This document shows positions 1 to 13,900 of a stretch of 64,000 nt of DNA, in pieces. The stretch covers positions 44,365,039 to 44,429,038 of the forward strand of contig OZ020487.1 of assembly GCA_963971405.1 (NCBI GenBank). The letters are read 5' to 3'. A program made the translations under genes and the position numbers. Under the pieces are notes generated by a model. The model was not told the DNA's origin, made no database searches, and worked only from the letters and a program-made list of their open reading frames with translations. Each line of letters opens with the position of its first letter. Position 1 is the first letter of the stretch. The DNA comes from Psococerastis gibbosa. Lineage: Eukaryota; Arthropoda; Insecta; Psocodea; Psocidae.

Positions 1-1908
1 CAATATGACCGTGTTGTTTTTCAATTATGGAAGCGGTTTGATGGCACCATGTCATTTACATTAAAACTTATTATAACTATTAGAGGTACGGCACCTTATG
101 TACGGTTGGCCAGACAAGCAAAAAACCTTCTATAGTATGGATACTATCGGATCCGAGCTTACCTACAGTATCTCTAAATTGAGTCTTCGGTAACCGCGTT
201 CTATTGTATACTGTAAATTTTTTAGTGCACAGTTGAAGTTCATTCCATATCAATATTAGGTAGCCTACTAGGCTGCAATGCAATGGATATACGTCCTAAA
301 ATTACTTAAGCAAAGTAAAGAAATGTGTAAATATAATGTTTGTAATTGCCTTTAAACAATATTAATATTTTAAACTATGGTTTATCGCCCCATACTGTCG
401 TCGGTCAAATTAGTACTTCTACTACTACTTGTTTTATTATTGCTAGGTCGAAATCAAAGAAAACAAAATGGAATCAGTGGCGCCTCGCCTAACTATAAGC
501 TAAGTACAGCGGTGAAACGTACATGGAAATATGACTCAAGTTGTAGGGTTGCAACATAAAAAAAGAAAATATTTGAACATGAGAAACAAATGAATAATTC
601 AACAGGCAGGGCTGACAACAGCAGGTGCAGAAGTTCTGTATACTTGACCTTGGGTCCCTGGCGATCTTACTAGCTTCTTTTTCTCTATGTTTGGCTTATG
701 GTGAGAACCTCTCGCTTAAACTCGACCACACCTGCCCAATCGTTAATGCCCACCTTGCCCGCCTGGTTGGGTTTGGTACCCCTTACTGCAGCCGTTGGCT
801 TATTGTAGCACAGTTCGCCTCTATGACCGAAGGTCACTGGTTCCTTCGGCCTCGTTATATGATCCTAGCTCCTAGCCTCTCAGAATTGATATAGCCTAGT
901 CCCCGGAGTGAAATCATATTTCTCTCGAACTATACTGCTGCTTAAGTAATATTTTTCAGCAGAAGGGTCAAAAATGTTTCTTATGTAAAGCTGTTAAATA
1001 TATTATTAATATAGCCTAGCTATTATTATTATTATTATTATTCTATTAATAGGAAATCATGTACTGTGTGTAGGTCCTATATATATATTCTTAACTTCCA
1101 TATAATATAAAAAAAGGGATGCGGCGGTTAGAAAGTTTTTCTCGTCCATACGAAATTCTTATTCTATTAATCTTCAAATAACCTATTAAAAAAATTCTGC
1201 GAGTTGCAGCGTACATGGCGTAGGCTACCTACTGTATTAGTTTATTTTCTCACTTGGTAGGTGACAAATCTCATTTGTCGACCAAAGTGGGCATACGTAG
1301 TTTATAAATTCGACCGACGATATATGTGGGATAAATTAAATGTAGTTTGATGTTAATAGTTTCATTAACTGCATTGCTAACGATTTGCCAATATTATAAT
1401 TGTAAAGAGAGAAAAAGAGAGTAAAGGAATCATATCTAGAACTAGACGTAAATGAATCGACCCACTTTCGTATAACTTATCCCTTGCGCCCAGGATGATA
1501 GTTTTACGATCAATACATATATCCTGGGAAATGGAAATATGGTTTTGTGCAAGATGCAGATGTTTGGATGGGGGAAGGGTTGGTATCTTACGTGATATAG
1601 ACTATGCACTATATTAAGAAAGGTTAAGGTACTGATTGTTAGAAGAAATGAATAGACCTCAGTTTATCATTTTTAAGAGGTCTGGGCCTACGTCAAACCC
1701 AATAAACTTTCTGTCTTTAATTGGCATATCATTAGCATTGGTTCTTAAAAGATTTTTAAGTATAAAGTAAATTGAAATGGATATGTTAGGTACCGTAACC
1801 GGAAATGACAGTGCTTATGACACCATCGTTGTTTTTATTCATACAAGTTTTTAATTGACTATATTGTGTTTTTATTTCTACGTGCAAAACTCAGCAATAT
1901 CCCCCTAT
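1..1908. other. Gene-free stretch, no recognised feature
   Basis: I find no exon, RNA gene or known repeat domain here. The open frames (for example 625-894 and 377-559) are short, low-complexity and resemble no family I know. A short ATT microsatellite lies at about 1021-1043. The 5' part could hold the promoter of a gene further right, but nothing in the sequence proves it. Confidence 0.5.
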
Positions 1909-2044
1909 GGCGGCTATTCCACTTGTCAATAATCCGTCATTTGTAATTAAATAATTGATGAGATTTTTTTACTTTGTATGAAAACAAAAATCTCACAATT
2001 ATTGATGCACAAATGACGGAATATTGACAAGTGGAGTAGCCGCC
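1909..2044. mobile_element. Foldback MITE, TAT-flanked
   Basis: The left arm begins GGCGGCTATTCCACTTG and the right arm ends with its near-perfect reverse complement. The arms extend inwards through a shared stretch around 1925-1945 and 2005-2030, leaving a small loop. The trinucleotide TAT stands directly outside both ends (1906-1908 and 2045-2047), which fits a 3-bp target duplication of the PIF/Harbinger kind. No protein is encoded. A related end sequence occurs as a bare hairpin at 63902-63943. Confidence 0.75.
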
Positions 2045-2175
2045 TATTACACACTGGAATATTACTCCATAATTCAGTCCAATAAATAATATCGGTCCAA
2101 GAAAAATTCGAAAGTGCACTAATTAAATTCAGAATCAAATCGTATACCTACCTAGGTACTTCAACATTAACATTA

Positions 2176-2309
2176 GGCGCATATAGTCCACCGACCTCTT
2201 ATTGCAGAATGACATCGACATTGACGTTGTAGCAGACATTCAAGACTTATTTTTTATATCTGCTACGTCAATGTCATTCTGCAAATACGAGGTTGGTGGA
2301 CTTTGCGCC
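2176..2309. mobile_element. Foldback MITE, TTA-flanked
   Basis: This is a non-coding palindromic element. Its left arm (GGCGC, then a TCCACCGACCTC block and ATTGCAGAATGACAT) is repeated inverted at the right end (ATGTCATTCTGCAA, then GAGGTTGGTGGA and GCGCC). TTA stands immediately outside both ends (2173-2175 and 2310-2312). The same arm sequence appears in the larger foldbacks at 23624-24005, 48255-49787 and 52280-52661, so this is the short member of one family. Confidence 0.8.
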
Positions 2310-4489
2310 TTACAAAATATATTTCTTCGATCGAGTAAACATTCGAGTGTGTAATTAGGGCCATAATAGCGTAGGCTGAAATTTAAGAACAGAATTTTTA
2401 CCACAATTCTTTGATCTAGCACCATCATTATACTCTAGCCTCAGAATAATGCAATGGAATGACTTATATGGTTGGTAAGGTAAGGTACCGTATGCTACAA
2501 GATAAGACAAGCTTAAAAGTTCTTAACAATTTCCCAAACCTGATAATCGGAAATTGTTAGGAGTAATAAAGTGCCTATTTAAAAGGTACGGTAAGTTACA
2601 ACTTACAGTAGGTACAATAGGCAATCCTATTTCCTGATAGGAGTCGAGAATGCTTGAACCTTTTTCGGTTTTTAAAACATACCGGTAGTGGCTAGTGGGA
2701 CAGTTTGCGACGTAAAAAGTTTCAGTGTCGTACCGTAAGCATAGGTAGGCTACTTGAAAAGGTTGGGACCCGAAAAATTTCATACATTCATTTCTTACAC
2801 GGATTCCGACATTCATTCGTGTATAGAAACCAACCATACCAACTGCTGTCTGCGCTAAACCTTTATTATTTCTTCTTGAAACACCAAGATTGAAGAAATT
2901 TTAATCGGATACATTCATTAAATTGTTTATAGGTAGGTACGCTTACCCTTATTAAAAAATAAAATCAAAGTAAAAAAAGATTGGATACCATATAATACAA
3001 TAGGTAGGCCTAGGTAGTTACGGCAGTCAAACTAGGTAAAACTCACCGTCTCACATTATACCAAAACTTTTCGTCTTTTATACCAAATGTGCACTGATTG
3101 GCATAATTATTGAAGTGGGTACGTTTTCAGCAAAATCTTCTTATGGCTGAAAGCGGCCTTATTTTATTTATTTCTAGTTTATGGTACTGTTTATTATTCG
3201 AAACCTTAACACTGCATGATGAAGAACCTATTTATAGTCTTTTATTACTGTAAGTTTTAACATTTTAAACTGTAATTTCGAAAAAAAAACGAGGGCAAAG
3301 AGACCGAAGGCAATTTGTAAACTTTTTGAATTTGGCGCGTCACAGATGCAACATATTGATTTAAAATTTCCCTATAATTTATAGTAATTAAATAAAATAT
3401 AAAATATATATTTAATAAAAAATTTAAATACAAAATGCCGATTTTATGAAGAAATTAAAATTAAATGCTTTTTAAATACAAATACTTTAAGGTTTCTTAT
3501 ATTTTTTGTAGTTTTACTGGCACCGGTAGAGGGCAGATAAGTCGGCTCTCGGCTGGCCAAATGGTAGAGTACTGAGAAGTTACATTTTGTAACGGTTTTT
3601 ATTTATATATTTTGACAATTTTTATATTTGAGTTTATGTGTAATATTTTATACTAGCGTAATTAGGTAAGTAGGAACCTTCTTAACCATTTAATGTCCTT
3701 TCTAAAGGGAAAATATCTATTGGTTCATACTTATAATTAATAATGCATTGGGCTAGGCAGTTGTTGACCGTTAGTAAATTAGAAGTAGCTCAGGCTACAA
3801 TATATACACTAGTTTAATAATTTAACGGGTTATTTGTAAAATAAAACTGATTCGTTTGTATGAACGAATTTAAAAATGCATGTTCATCATACAATCTGCC
3901 GCACTACCATGAGCCTACCGCTACCGACCATGCAGTATTCTACAGGCATTCCTTCAATCTTGTTGCCACTGGTTGGAATATAATTGGAATTGGGTCGAGA
4001 GAATTGTTAATCGTCAAAAACATTTCATATTAATTCTTGACACCAAGGGTAATGCTATCGGAACCTTGTGCCACATTGTCGTGCTTGCTGTGACTTATTC
4101 CACACCATCGCCTTCTTGCCTAGGAAAGAGGACAAAATAGGTATGTCCTATGACCTACGTATGCATACACAGGTGGGAGGTCGGGAGATAAAAAGGTTAT
4201 TGTATCTCAAGAGATATCGCACTGTCTATTACTCGCATGCATTTTTAAAGGTTTCCGTTACCTAAGCTGGCGTCCTGCAATTAATTGCTTTGGCCTTTTG
4301 ACCCAAGACCTACGGGTTACGCTAAAAGTAAGCTCACACTGATGTATAACTTTTACTTTGCCTAACTCATTGTGGTGGCTTTTGTATTTTATTTGAAAAA
4401 ATACACTTGTAATTGTATAGTAGGTAAATCATGGAATGCTTGAGTGGATTCGGCTCGAGCGATTTTGTACCTGGTACTAGTTTAAATGC
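2310..4489. other. Gene-free stretch with one SINE tail fragment
   Basis: I see no exon. At about 2893-2932 lies a piece identical in type to the 3' tail of the SINE at 7405-7580 (TTTTAATCGGATACATTCAT). The rest is AT-rich and not recognised. Because the first CycB3 coding exon opens with a splice acceptor, an untranslated CycB3 exon could lie here, but I cannot place it. Confidence 0.5.
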
Positions 4490-4493
4490 TTAA

Positions 4494-4886
4494 GAGGACA
4501 TGCTATGTAGAAAATGAAAACCCCAAAATTTGTTGTTTTTATTGCCTTTTAATTTTTAATTTAATTAACAAAGCAAGTCATTAAAGATTTGGCTCATGGA
4601 AGTTGTAGAAGACTACTTTATGCATCATATAATAGGAAATATTAAATTTTTGGTACCTTAGTTCTTCCATAAATACCAGAACAGACAGGACAGGACTAAA
4701 ATTTCGCGTATTCTGGAATTTTTATAAGAACTACAAAACCGAAAAGTAAAAATACCCGATTATATGATGCACGAAGTAGTCTTCTAACTTACATGAGACA
4801 AATTTTTAATAACTTGCTGAGTTAATTAAATAAAAAATGAAAAGTATATAATTTTGGGTTGCCAATTTTCTACGTAGCATATCCTC
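4494..4886. mobile_element. Foldback MITE, TTAA-flanked, next to CycB3
   Basis: About 393 bp with long inverted arms. It starts GAGGACATGCTATGTAGAAAA and ends in the reverse complement with a few changes. The inner parts (loss of ATTTTTAATTTAATTAAC, the GATTTGGCTCAT region and the GTAGTCTTCTA region) also pair. TTAA lies at both edges (4490-4493 and 4887-4890), which would fit a Kolobok- or piggyBac-type target. It ends about 55 bp upstream of the first CycB3 coding exon. A diverged relative is at 9445-9808. Confidence 0.7.
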
Positions 4887-4952
4887 TTAATTCACTTAAA
4901 GAATATTAGTTAGATATGTTACAATTTCAATTAATTTCAGAATTTATCAGAC

Positions 4953-7900
4953 ATGGCTCCTTCGAAAATCATGGATTCAACAGCTTCCCTAACATCAAAA
5001 GCGACCGTCCTCAAGCCAGCCAATAACAATAAGATGACTACTCGTCTTTCCTCGCGAGCATCAGCTACGGCTAACATGTTAAAGAAAATGAATCTGAAGG
5101 ATTTGGCAAAACGCAAAGCTGATCAGCTTTCGCCACCGAAGGGGAAGACCACGAAGAGGTCTGCGTTCTGCGATATTACTAATGCTGCAGCTACCAACCC
5201 TGCCCCTGCCACCAAGCCTTTGGCTCAGAAAAAGTCTCTGACATCTACGGTCGTGAATGCTGTCAAAAAGGAGACGGTGAAACTGTCCGTGTGTGCTGAA
5301 CCTAAATTACCGACTGTCACGATGATAACTAAGCCAGCTGCCAAGATGATAACTAAGCCAGCGGCCAAGACAAGTAAGTTTACAAACAATGAGTCAATTG
5401 ATTTAAAAGTAAATGGTCGCAAACTTGAAAACAATACGCATCCTATGTAAATTTCATTTCGTTAAAGGGGTCCCCCCCCCTCGCCTTTAATTTCATTTCT
5501 AACGACGTGTTTGCGAATAAGGAAACTTGGGCTTTGGGACAATGGGGTCCAGGCCAGATTATGCCCGGGAGTAAACCCTCCTACCACATTTGAGTATTTG
5601 ACCACTTTCATAAATTTGCGGCTGTGGAACGAGAAATTACATAATATCGGGAAAAAATTCATGGCAATTTCTTTCCAACATATATTGAAAGTTCTCCCTT
5701 AGTTCTTATTTGAAAACAGACACCTGTCGTTCTGTCTTTTTTATACATTAACGTAATATCTTTGATTGTTTTGTTACAGACGTGTGCAATCAAGAAAACG
5801 TTGTTCCCGGGTCCAAGGCGAAGGTAGTGCTAAAAAGTACACAGCAGCCGCGTATTCCCGTCAAGGTTGAATCCAAGAAGGAGGCTAATCTGCCTAAATT
5901 AGTGGCGAGTAAGGCGAATGAGGTTGACGTACAGAAAAAAGAAAGTATATGCATAAAACCGAAAGTGACGGTGGCTAATGTTAGGGCATATGAAGCGAAA
6001 GAGATAGAAACGAGGAAGAGTTCGGAAGCTTCTACGGGAAAGTCTAGTACAACAGATGATTCCTCACTCTATGCAAGTGCTCTTGATACTATGTAAGTAT
6101 ATATGTAGGTGAATTCGCTACAATTCTTAATGACTGCTCATTACATGGTCTTCTTACAAACTTACTATACTTTAGAGGGAAGATTGTCCCCGATTATAGT
6201 GTACCTGTGCGCACTTAGCTTTCTGAATGAACCTCTTCTATAAAGAAATCCAAAATGGCGGTTAAATATGTAGCCCCCGTTAGATGCAATATGGATTGAT
6301 TGGCTGGCCGCAAACACTTTCCTATAGTGGTGGATGACGCTAGAAGACACACAGCAAGTTGGTTTCACTGTGAATGTAACAAAACTATGATTTCCTTTCG
6401 TTATACCTCTGTCTTTATTCGAAATGTGGATACACAGAATAATGCTGCGCATTTTTTGGGATATGGGGTCACTAATGCCGAGGTCCTGAAGCGAATGGAC
6501 ACAGAAGCCGAGTTGCTGCTGACGATTAATAAACGGAAACTGACATACTTCGACCACGTGATGAGAATCGAAAAATTTCGCCTTCTGCATGTTATAATCC
6601 AAAGGAATATAAAAGGACCGAGATCTTGGTTGAAAAACCTGTGTCAGTGGTTTGGCAAGAGAACGACTCCCCTTTTTGGAACAGCAGCATCCGAGCGTTG
6701 AATGGCCGTGATGATAGAAGAGGCTTTTAGAGAAGAAATCGGGATATTCTAATTCTAAATTGTCATGATGAACGCCAATCTTCACAAGAAGAGACTTTAA
6801 AGAAAAATATACCCGTGTCTTTACAAAGCCTTAGTCTTCTCGGCAAGCCCCCTCCGTCCGTCCCTATCTTGCGTTTTCCGCCGCCAACCTCTTACCCTAA
6901 CAGTTCGTGGTCCTCGACCTGCCACCACTTTCTCGGGCGACCTGCTGTGGCGTATGGTATCCTTGCCTAGTAGTCTAGCCAATTCCTAGTATTTTATTAT
7001 TCAACATTTCGGAATCCACATGACCCATCAAGTGTTATTTTTTTTTTTCTTGCAGCGATCCTGAAGAAAGTTTGCTCATCATCTCGCCGGTAAAAAAGGA
7101 GAGAAAGCCGAAATCACCCTCTCTTCCTCGTGGTGTAGCCGACTTTGACAAAGAAACCTGGGATGATCCCACGCAGGTTTCTGAATATGCAATGGAAATT
7201 TTTAATTATTTGAAAAGCCGAGAACAATTGTACAGTGTCAAGGATTATCTCCCGAAGCAGGTTTGTATTAAGAGCTAATCGGTAACACTCCCCCACCCCC
7301 ATTGCGCGTTTTTTGCCAAAATATAATTATGTAGGATATTTCCAATGCAGGGCTAGCAATAATAATAATGTCGCGTCCCTTGGACTTACTTCTTCTCACT
7401 TCAGTCAGAACAACTTCGGTGACAAGGTGGAAGCGTGCTTGTACTTGTGCGAGTCTCTACATACTTTGCGATCGGAGACGTGTCGTAACTCTGTCAAGTA
7501 CTTATTAGGTTACTTAGTGAGGCGATTGAAGAGGTTAATCGGATACATTCATTAAATTGTTCGCATGCGATTAACCTTTTATAAAAGAAAGAAAAGAGAA
7601 GCCAGGGCGTCCTTGGCGGCTTAGCTATTTTGTGCCGTGCCTCCCACAAACTTCGTGCTCTATGTTTGAAGATTAATTATAGGTGCTGATACCTTGTAGA
7701 GCAGGGTAGTGGGACAGTTGGTCTGATGTGTCTTCCTCCAGCATACCGAGGGGACACACTGGGCTGTCGGCCCCACCCCAATTGTGTGCAGGTGGGGTTG
7801 TAGAAAATTGTGCGATTCGTGTATCCCTGTGGGTTGACACCGAGGAGTGAACTAGTTTGCCAATGGCTAGAAATTTATTCGGAAACAATACAAATCATGA

Positions 7901-10900
7901 CCAAAACTGATAGGCTCTTTGTCGGGGCAATGTTCAATGGACCACACTACAAATAGGCCTAAAGTCCCTAATGCTGAGGCCCTCAGACGAATGGACACAG
8001 AAACCGAGTTGCTGCTGACGGTTAAGAAGCGTTAACTAACATTCGGCCATGTGATGAGGATCAAAATGTATCGCCTTCTGCTTTTGATATTTTCCAAGGG
8101 AAAATAGAAGGACCGAGGGCTCCCGGCAGAAGGAGAACATCCTGGTTAAAAAACCTGAGGCAGTGGTTTGGCAAGAGCAGGAGCAGCCGTTTCCAAGGTC
8201 CACATTGCCATGGTGGTCGCCAATCTTTGATAGAAGTGGCATTAACAGAATAGACAAATCTGCCTACGTCCATAAAAGTACCATCAATAATAATAAATAG
8301 TCCGCGTATAGTTCGTCATCGTAGCGTAGCCCCACAAACCTGCCACAGACATGTTATTGTTAGGTTTCTTTTTGGCAGTTTCTATCATGTACACAATCAC
8401 TGAGTCCATCGAAATAGCAGCAGCAGGATGAGAAGTGTTGTTCGTTGTGCACGGTGGCAAGTTGCTGCATGTCAGAAGTTCCCAAAGGAAGCACTCTGTA
8501 CGCCTCAATTTATGTTTCTTTACAGACCACAATAAACAAATGGATGAGGGCAGTTCTCGTAGACTGGATGATTGATGTACAGGAACACTTCGAGCTGTGC
8601 CACGAGACATTATACCTGGCAGTCAAAGTGATGGATCTTTACCTCTCCCAGGAAATAGTTTACAAGGAAAATCTACAGCTCGTTGGAGTCGCGTCGCTTT
8701 TTGTTGCAAGCAAATATGACGTAAGTTCACTCTTGGGCTATTTAAATATATTTATCCTATGAAAACTTACTTAACGTACTGAACTTGCTGCAGATACTCT
8801 TTTCTGGGGCGCCCAGGTCGGTTGATGCCTTCTATTGTTCCCTCTATGATGCAACATACGAAGTTCTCGTGTCGAAGCAAATGTCCAATCCAGTGAGCTC
8901 TTCTTTTACTTATCGATGCAAACGTACTACTGTAACCCAAGTCCGAGCGACTGACATAGCCTGTGGGAACACAGTGCTTAAAGATATTAACTTGCAGTGT
9001 GAACAATTGATGGAGTTGTCAGGAATTTGTTTTATGCAAAGTCCTTCCTTTTTTATTTTTCAGGAGAGAATTCCTCCCACCATTGAAGAATTCCTGTTTA
9101 TGTGCGAAAACACCTACACTCGAGAAGACTTGATCCGAATGGAAATCGAACTATTTAAGGGAGTGGACTTTTGTCTTGGCATGCCTCTATCTTACAGGTA
9201 TAGTACTGTCTCCTCCTAGTTAACTTCTCCACCAATGGTTCATCCACCCCGAACTCTCTTCTCATTTCATTTCTATTCCTATCACAGAAAGTATTATCGA
9301 TGATGATGATTTTCTGTAATAGCTAAGGAGTTATAAATAAATAAGGACTGTTTTGTTCTATTACTAAGTCAACCTAGCAGAGTTAGGGCTATAAAGCCCT
9401 CACTTAAACTCAACTAGGAAGTTATGTCATTTCACTTCAAACTAATTAAGAGTGTGCGCAGGAAATTGGGGTAGCCCAAAATGTAATACTTCTTATTTTT
9501 TATTTAATTAACTGAGCAATTTATTAAAGATTTGGCTCATTTAGGTTGTAGAATTTTAGCATAATAGTATAATTAATTTATGGTTTTGTAGTTTTTTCAT
9601 GGTTTTACGTGAAATGTTAGCCCTCATTAATTTTTATTAAAAAGCTAGGGTGCCAAAAATTAAAATTCCCTATTATGTGATGCAAGAAGTAGAAGTTTTC
9701 TACAATATAAAGGAGCCAAATCTGTAATTACTTGCTTAGTTAATTAAATAATAAGTAAGAAGTATTAAATTTCGGGCTGTCAATTTCCTGCGCGTCGTAC
9801 AATCTTTAAGGTAATTCTGAAACACTAAGTTCTATTCGATTTACTGGGCAACATATCAAAAGTCCTTAACTTTCGTTCGAAATGTTATTAGTTAACATAC
9901 CTAACCTAAATTTAAGTCAGATAGTGGCGGATACGTCTCATATTTTTCTTTTCTTTGGGGTAAAACTATAGAATCTATTTTTATTTTTAAGTGTAAGCCA
10001 ATACTTTCATCTGAATATGAAGTGCATTTTCATCGTGCGTAAAGTAATTAGCAGAGTTTACTAGTTGATTTGCTCCTACAACAGTCCAAACTTGTACAAT
10101 ACACTGTATATCCTATTATCTTGACATAAGACGCATGAATAGACTTTTAAAAAACCAGCTCTTCTCCCTTGATACATCCCGAATCACATAAATAAATAAA
10201 TAAGGACTATTTATTGTTTCTATTACGAAGCCAACCTCTGCCTTGCGGCGCAATAGTCACAAGGATAGAAGTGCTCCCAGCCTTTGGTATTCAGAAAAGT
10301 GAAAATTGAAAGATTCACTTCCTTTCTAAAAAATTTGAGATATCAGTGTTCCCTAACTGCAAATTTACAGCATTTAATTCTTATGACAATGTGTTCAAAA
10401 TATTACAAATTTACAAAGGAGACGATTTTATACATTTAACACCCTGTACAAACCCCAGCACATGTTGGTCAGGAACACTGTAACTAGTCAAATTAGCCAA
10501 ACTTAGGGGATGAGAAAAATATTATCTGAGGTTTAATCAAATCTAGTGTGTTTAATCCTTTTATCACAAATAGTATATGTAAATGGAATAGTTCAAGTTA
10601 ATATATAATTGTAATACGCTGTGCGCCAATAATTTGTATGTCATATTTTTTAGGTTTCTCCGAAGATACGCACGATGCTCGAAGACGACAATGCCTGTTC
10701 TAACGTTAGCAAGGTACATCTTGGAGCTGTCCCTAATGGAGTATTCGTTTGCGTTCGTTTCCGAGAGCAAGATTGCATGTGCCTGTCTGTACTTAGCGCT
10801 GGTCATGAAGGACGTCAGTAAGTGGACACCTACCCTGGAGCATTACTCAGGGTACAAGAAAGAGGACTTCTTCGAACTCTGCCTTCAGCTCAACGCAATG

Positions 10901-13900
10901 CTGCACAGAAAACCTAAGGAACAACTCAAGACGGTCAGGAATAAGTATTCGCACACGTAAGTAACCTATTGTAACATTTTTTACGTACAAAGATTGTTTG
11001 TGTTTGTTTTTCCCCAAGTAGAAGTATTCCTGTGCGTAAAGGCAGTACTAGTCGAGGGTTACAGTAACTTCTCCTTCTGAAAATGGAGGCTGTATTTAAT
11101 GCTTTCCAATTTATACGTAGTAAAATGAAAGCTTTGTGACGGTCAAGATTTTCGACTCCGAGATTTTACCGGATTTACACATTTTGAGGTCCCAGGAACC
11201 CAAAAAAGTGTTTTTTACGAAATGTCTGTCGCTCTGTCTGCCTGTCTATTCATCGATTTCTGGGCAAACTACTCGGTCGATCTTGATGAAATTTGGCATG
11301 TAGGCTCACAAAATCATACCTAGAAATTATTTATTTTATTTTGGGGAAACTCAATTTGGGGTGGGGGGGTATTCTCAAAAAACGTAAATTTTTTTTTCTA
11401 AAAAACGGCTCCAACGATTTCTTTTAAATTCACATATATTGTATTCGTTGTTAATGTCAACAAAATGCGGTGGGTCGCTTGCCTCTTGATAGTTTGCTTG
11501 TGGGGGGGGGGGGGGGAATAAAAATAACTCAATTTTCATTGAAAATGACTAAAAAATAATTTTTCTGCGGAACCATTCTATCGATGATTTCTATCTTCAG
11601 GTATGTTTTAGGTGTTCAATAGAGAAACAAAGCCAAACAGGTTGCTTTCCCAAAAAAAATTTTGGTTCTGTGCAAAAAATTATTTTATGTGTCATTGTTA
11701 CATTGGTCTGTTCCTTCCAGAATATGCAATTGAGTTAGTTTTAAGGAGTTTTTAAGGAAATTTTTTGAGGAAATTATGGAAAATTCACGCTCCAATACAT
11801 TGCGTGCCCTGTCATTGTTACTACTGTTACAATGTATTTGTCTGTTCGTTCCAGAATATGCAATTGAGATTTAAGAGTTTTATAAATTGGAACTATAGAA
11901 AACTACCGTATTATGAGATAAAACTAAGATATATATAGGCCTATAGGTAGTTTCATTTCTCTTGACCCGGCAGTGATCGGCCACATTCGGAATCAATCGT
12001 GTATTCTGGCAAGTGGTGTTCAAATAATTTGTTTTATTGCACGTACGCACCTTTAGAAACAAATCGAACAAAGTACATATTTAGGCTACTTTATTCAGTT
12101 TTTTGTTGTAATTATACACAATAAAAATTATTTCCCGCGCTTTAAAACTTTATTCTTCACTAAAGGCATGGTTGTTGGACACCTTTGAGTCTTGACTTTT
12201 CTCTATCTACTAATAGATAAATTGGAAAGCATGTTCGAGTAAACTCAGGCCGGTTCTTTATTATTATTGCTTTCCAATTTATAAGTAGTATAAGGAAAGC
12301 TTTGTGATGGTCCAAATATTCGATTCCGAGCTTTCAAAGGAATTACACGTTTTGAGGTACCAGGAACCCCAAAAAGTGGTTTTTACGAAATGTCTGTCTG
12401 TCTGTTCATCGATTTCCGGGCAAACTACTCGGTCGATTATCATAAAATTCGGCATGTAGGTTCACAAAAATCATACCTCGGGATTTTTTTTATTTTGGGC
12501 TAACTCAATTTGGGGTTCTCAAAAAATCCAAAAAAACGTCTAAAAAAAGTTATTTCTCAAAAACGGCTCCAACGATTTCTTTAAAATTAACATATATTGT
12601 AGTGTCATTAATGTTGACAAAATGCGGGGGGTCGCTTGCCCCTTGATAGTTTGCTTCTGGGGGTAAAAAAGTACAAATATATCTCAATTTTAATTAAAAA
12701 TGACTAAAAAATAATTTTTCTGCGAAACCTTTCTATAGATGATTTCTACCTTCAGGTATCTTTTAGGTGTTCAATAGAGTAACAAAACCGGACAGGTTGC
12801 ATTCCCAAAAAAATATTTGGCTTGTGCAAAAAAGTTTTTTTTTTTTTTAATTTAAAAATTGTAGAAAATTCACGCTCAAGTGCATTGCGTGCTCTGCTAT
12901 TATTGCTGTGTGGTAATGTGTTGGTCTGACCTATCTAGAATTTATTTATTTATTTGGGCTCTGGAGCAGTTGTGTATCGAAAACGGGCAATAAAAACAGC
13001 TCTTGGCTGGTCATAGGGTGTCGTACGGGATTCCCATGGGGAGTCTATAGTACTAGTATATCTAACCAAAACACATAATTTGGCTAAATTGCTCCTGCAG
13101 CCGCCAGAGAAGGGGAGGGAAGAAAAACCTACATGAAACTGTAGTGGGCACCGCCTTGTTGCTTTCCAATTTATACGTAGTATAAGGAAAGCTTTGTGAT
13201 GGTCGAAATTTCCGATTCCGAGATTTCAACGGATTTACACGTTTTGAGGTCTATGTCTGTCTGTCTTTCTGTCTGTTCATCGATTTCCGGGAAAACTACT
13301 CGGCTGATTTTGATGAAATTTTGCATGTAGGTTCACAAAAACCATGCCTCGGGACCATTTTTTTTTTTTTTTTCGGCTAACTCAATTTTGGGGGGTTTTA
13401 TTCTCAAAAAACTCCAAAAAATACGTCTAAAAAAAATGATTTCCCAAAAACTGCTCCAACGATTTCTTTTAAATTCACATATATTGTAGTTGTTATTAAT
13501 GTTTATAAAATGCGGGGGGTAGCTTGTCCTTTGATAGTTTGCTTCTGGGAGTAATAAAATAAATAAAATAATAAAAAAAATAAAATAAAAATAACTCAAT
13601 TTTCATGAAAAATGACTAAAAAATCATTTTTCTGCGGTACCTTTCTATCGATGATTACTACCTTCAGGTATCTTTTAGGTGTTCAATAGAGTAACAAAAC
13701 CGGACAGGTTGCATTCCCAAAAAAATATTTGGGTCTGTGCAAAAAATTATTTTTTTGAAGAAATTATGGAAAATTCACGCTCCAATACATTACGTGCCAT
13801 GTGTCATTGTTACTACAGTTACAATGTATTGGTCTGTTCGTTCCAGAATATGCAATTGAGTTTTATGGGTTTTTAATATATTGAGGTGGACCCCCCCCCC

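Noticed and set aside
625-894. 89-codon open frame, plus strand
   Set aside because: No domain, no splice context, composition like the surrounding non-coding DNA. A chance frame.
6165-6785. 206-codon open frame, minus strand
   Set aside because: Antisense shadow of the LINE fragment at 6300-6750. The sense strand carries the recognisable reverse transcriptase tail.
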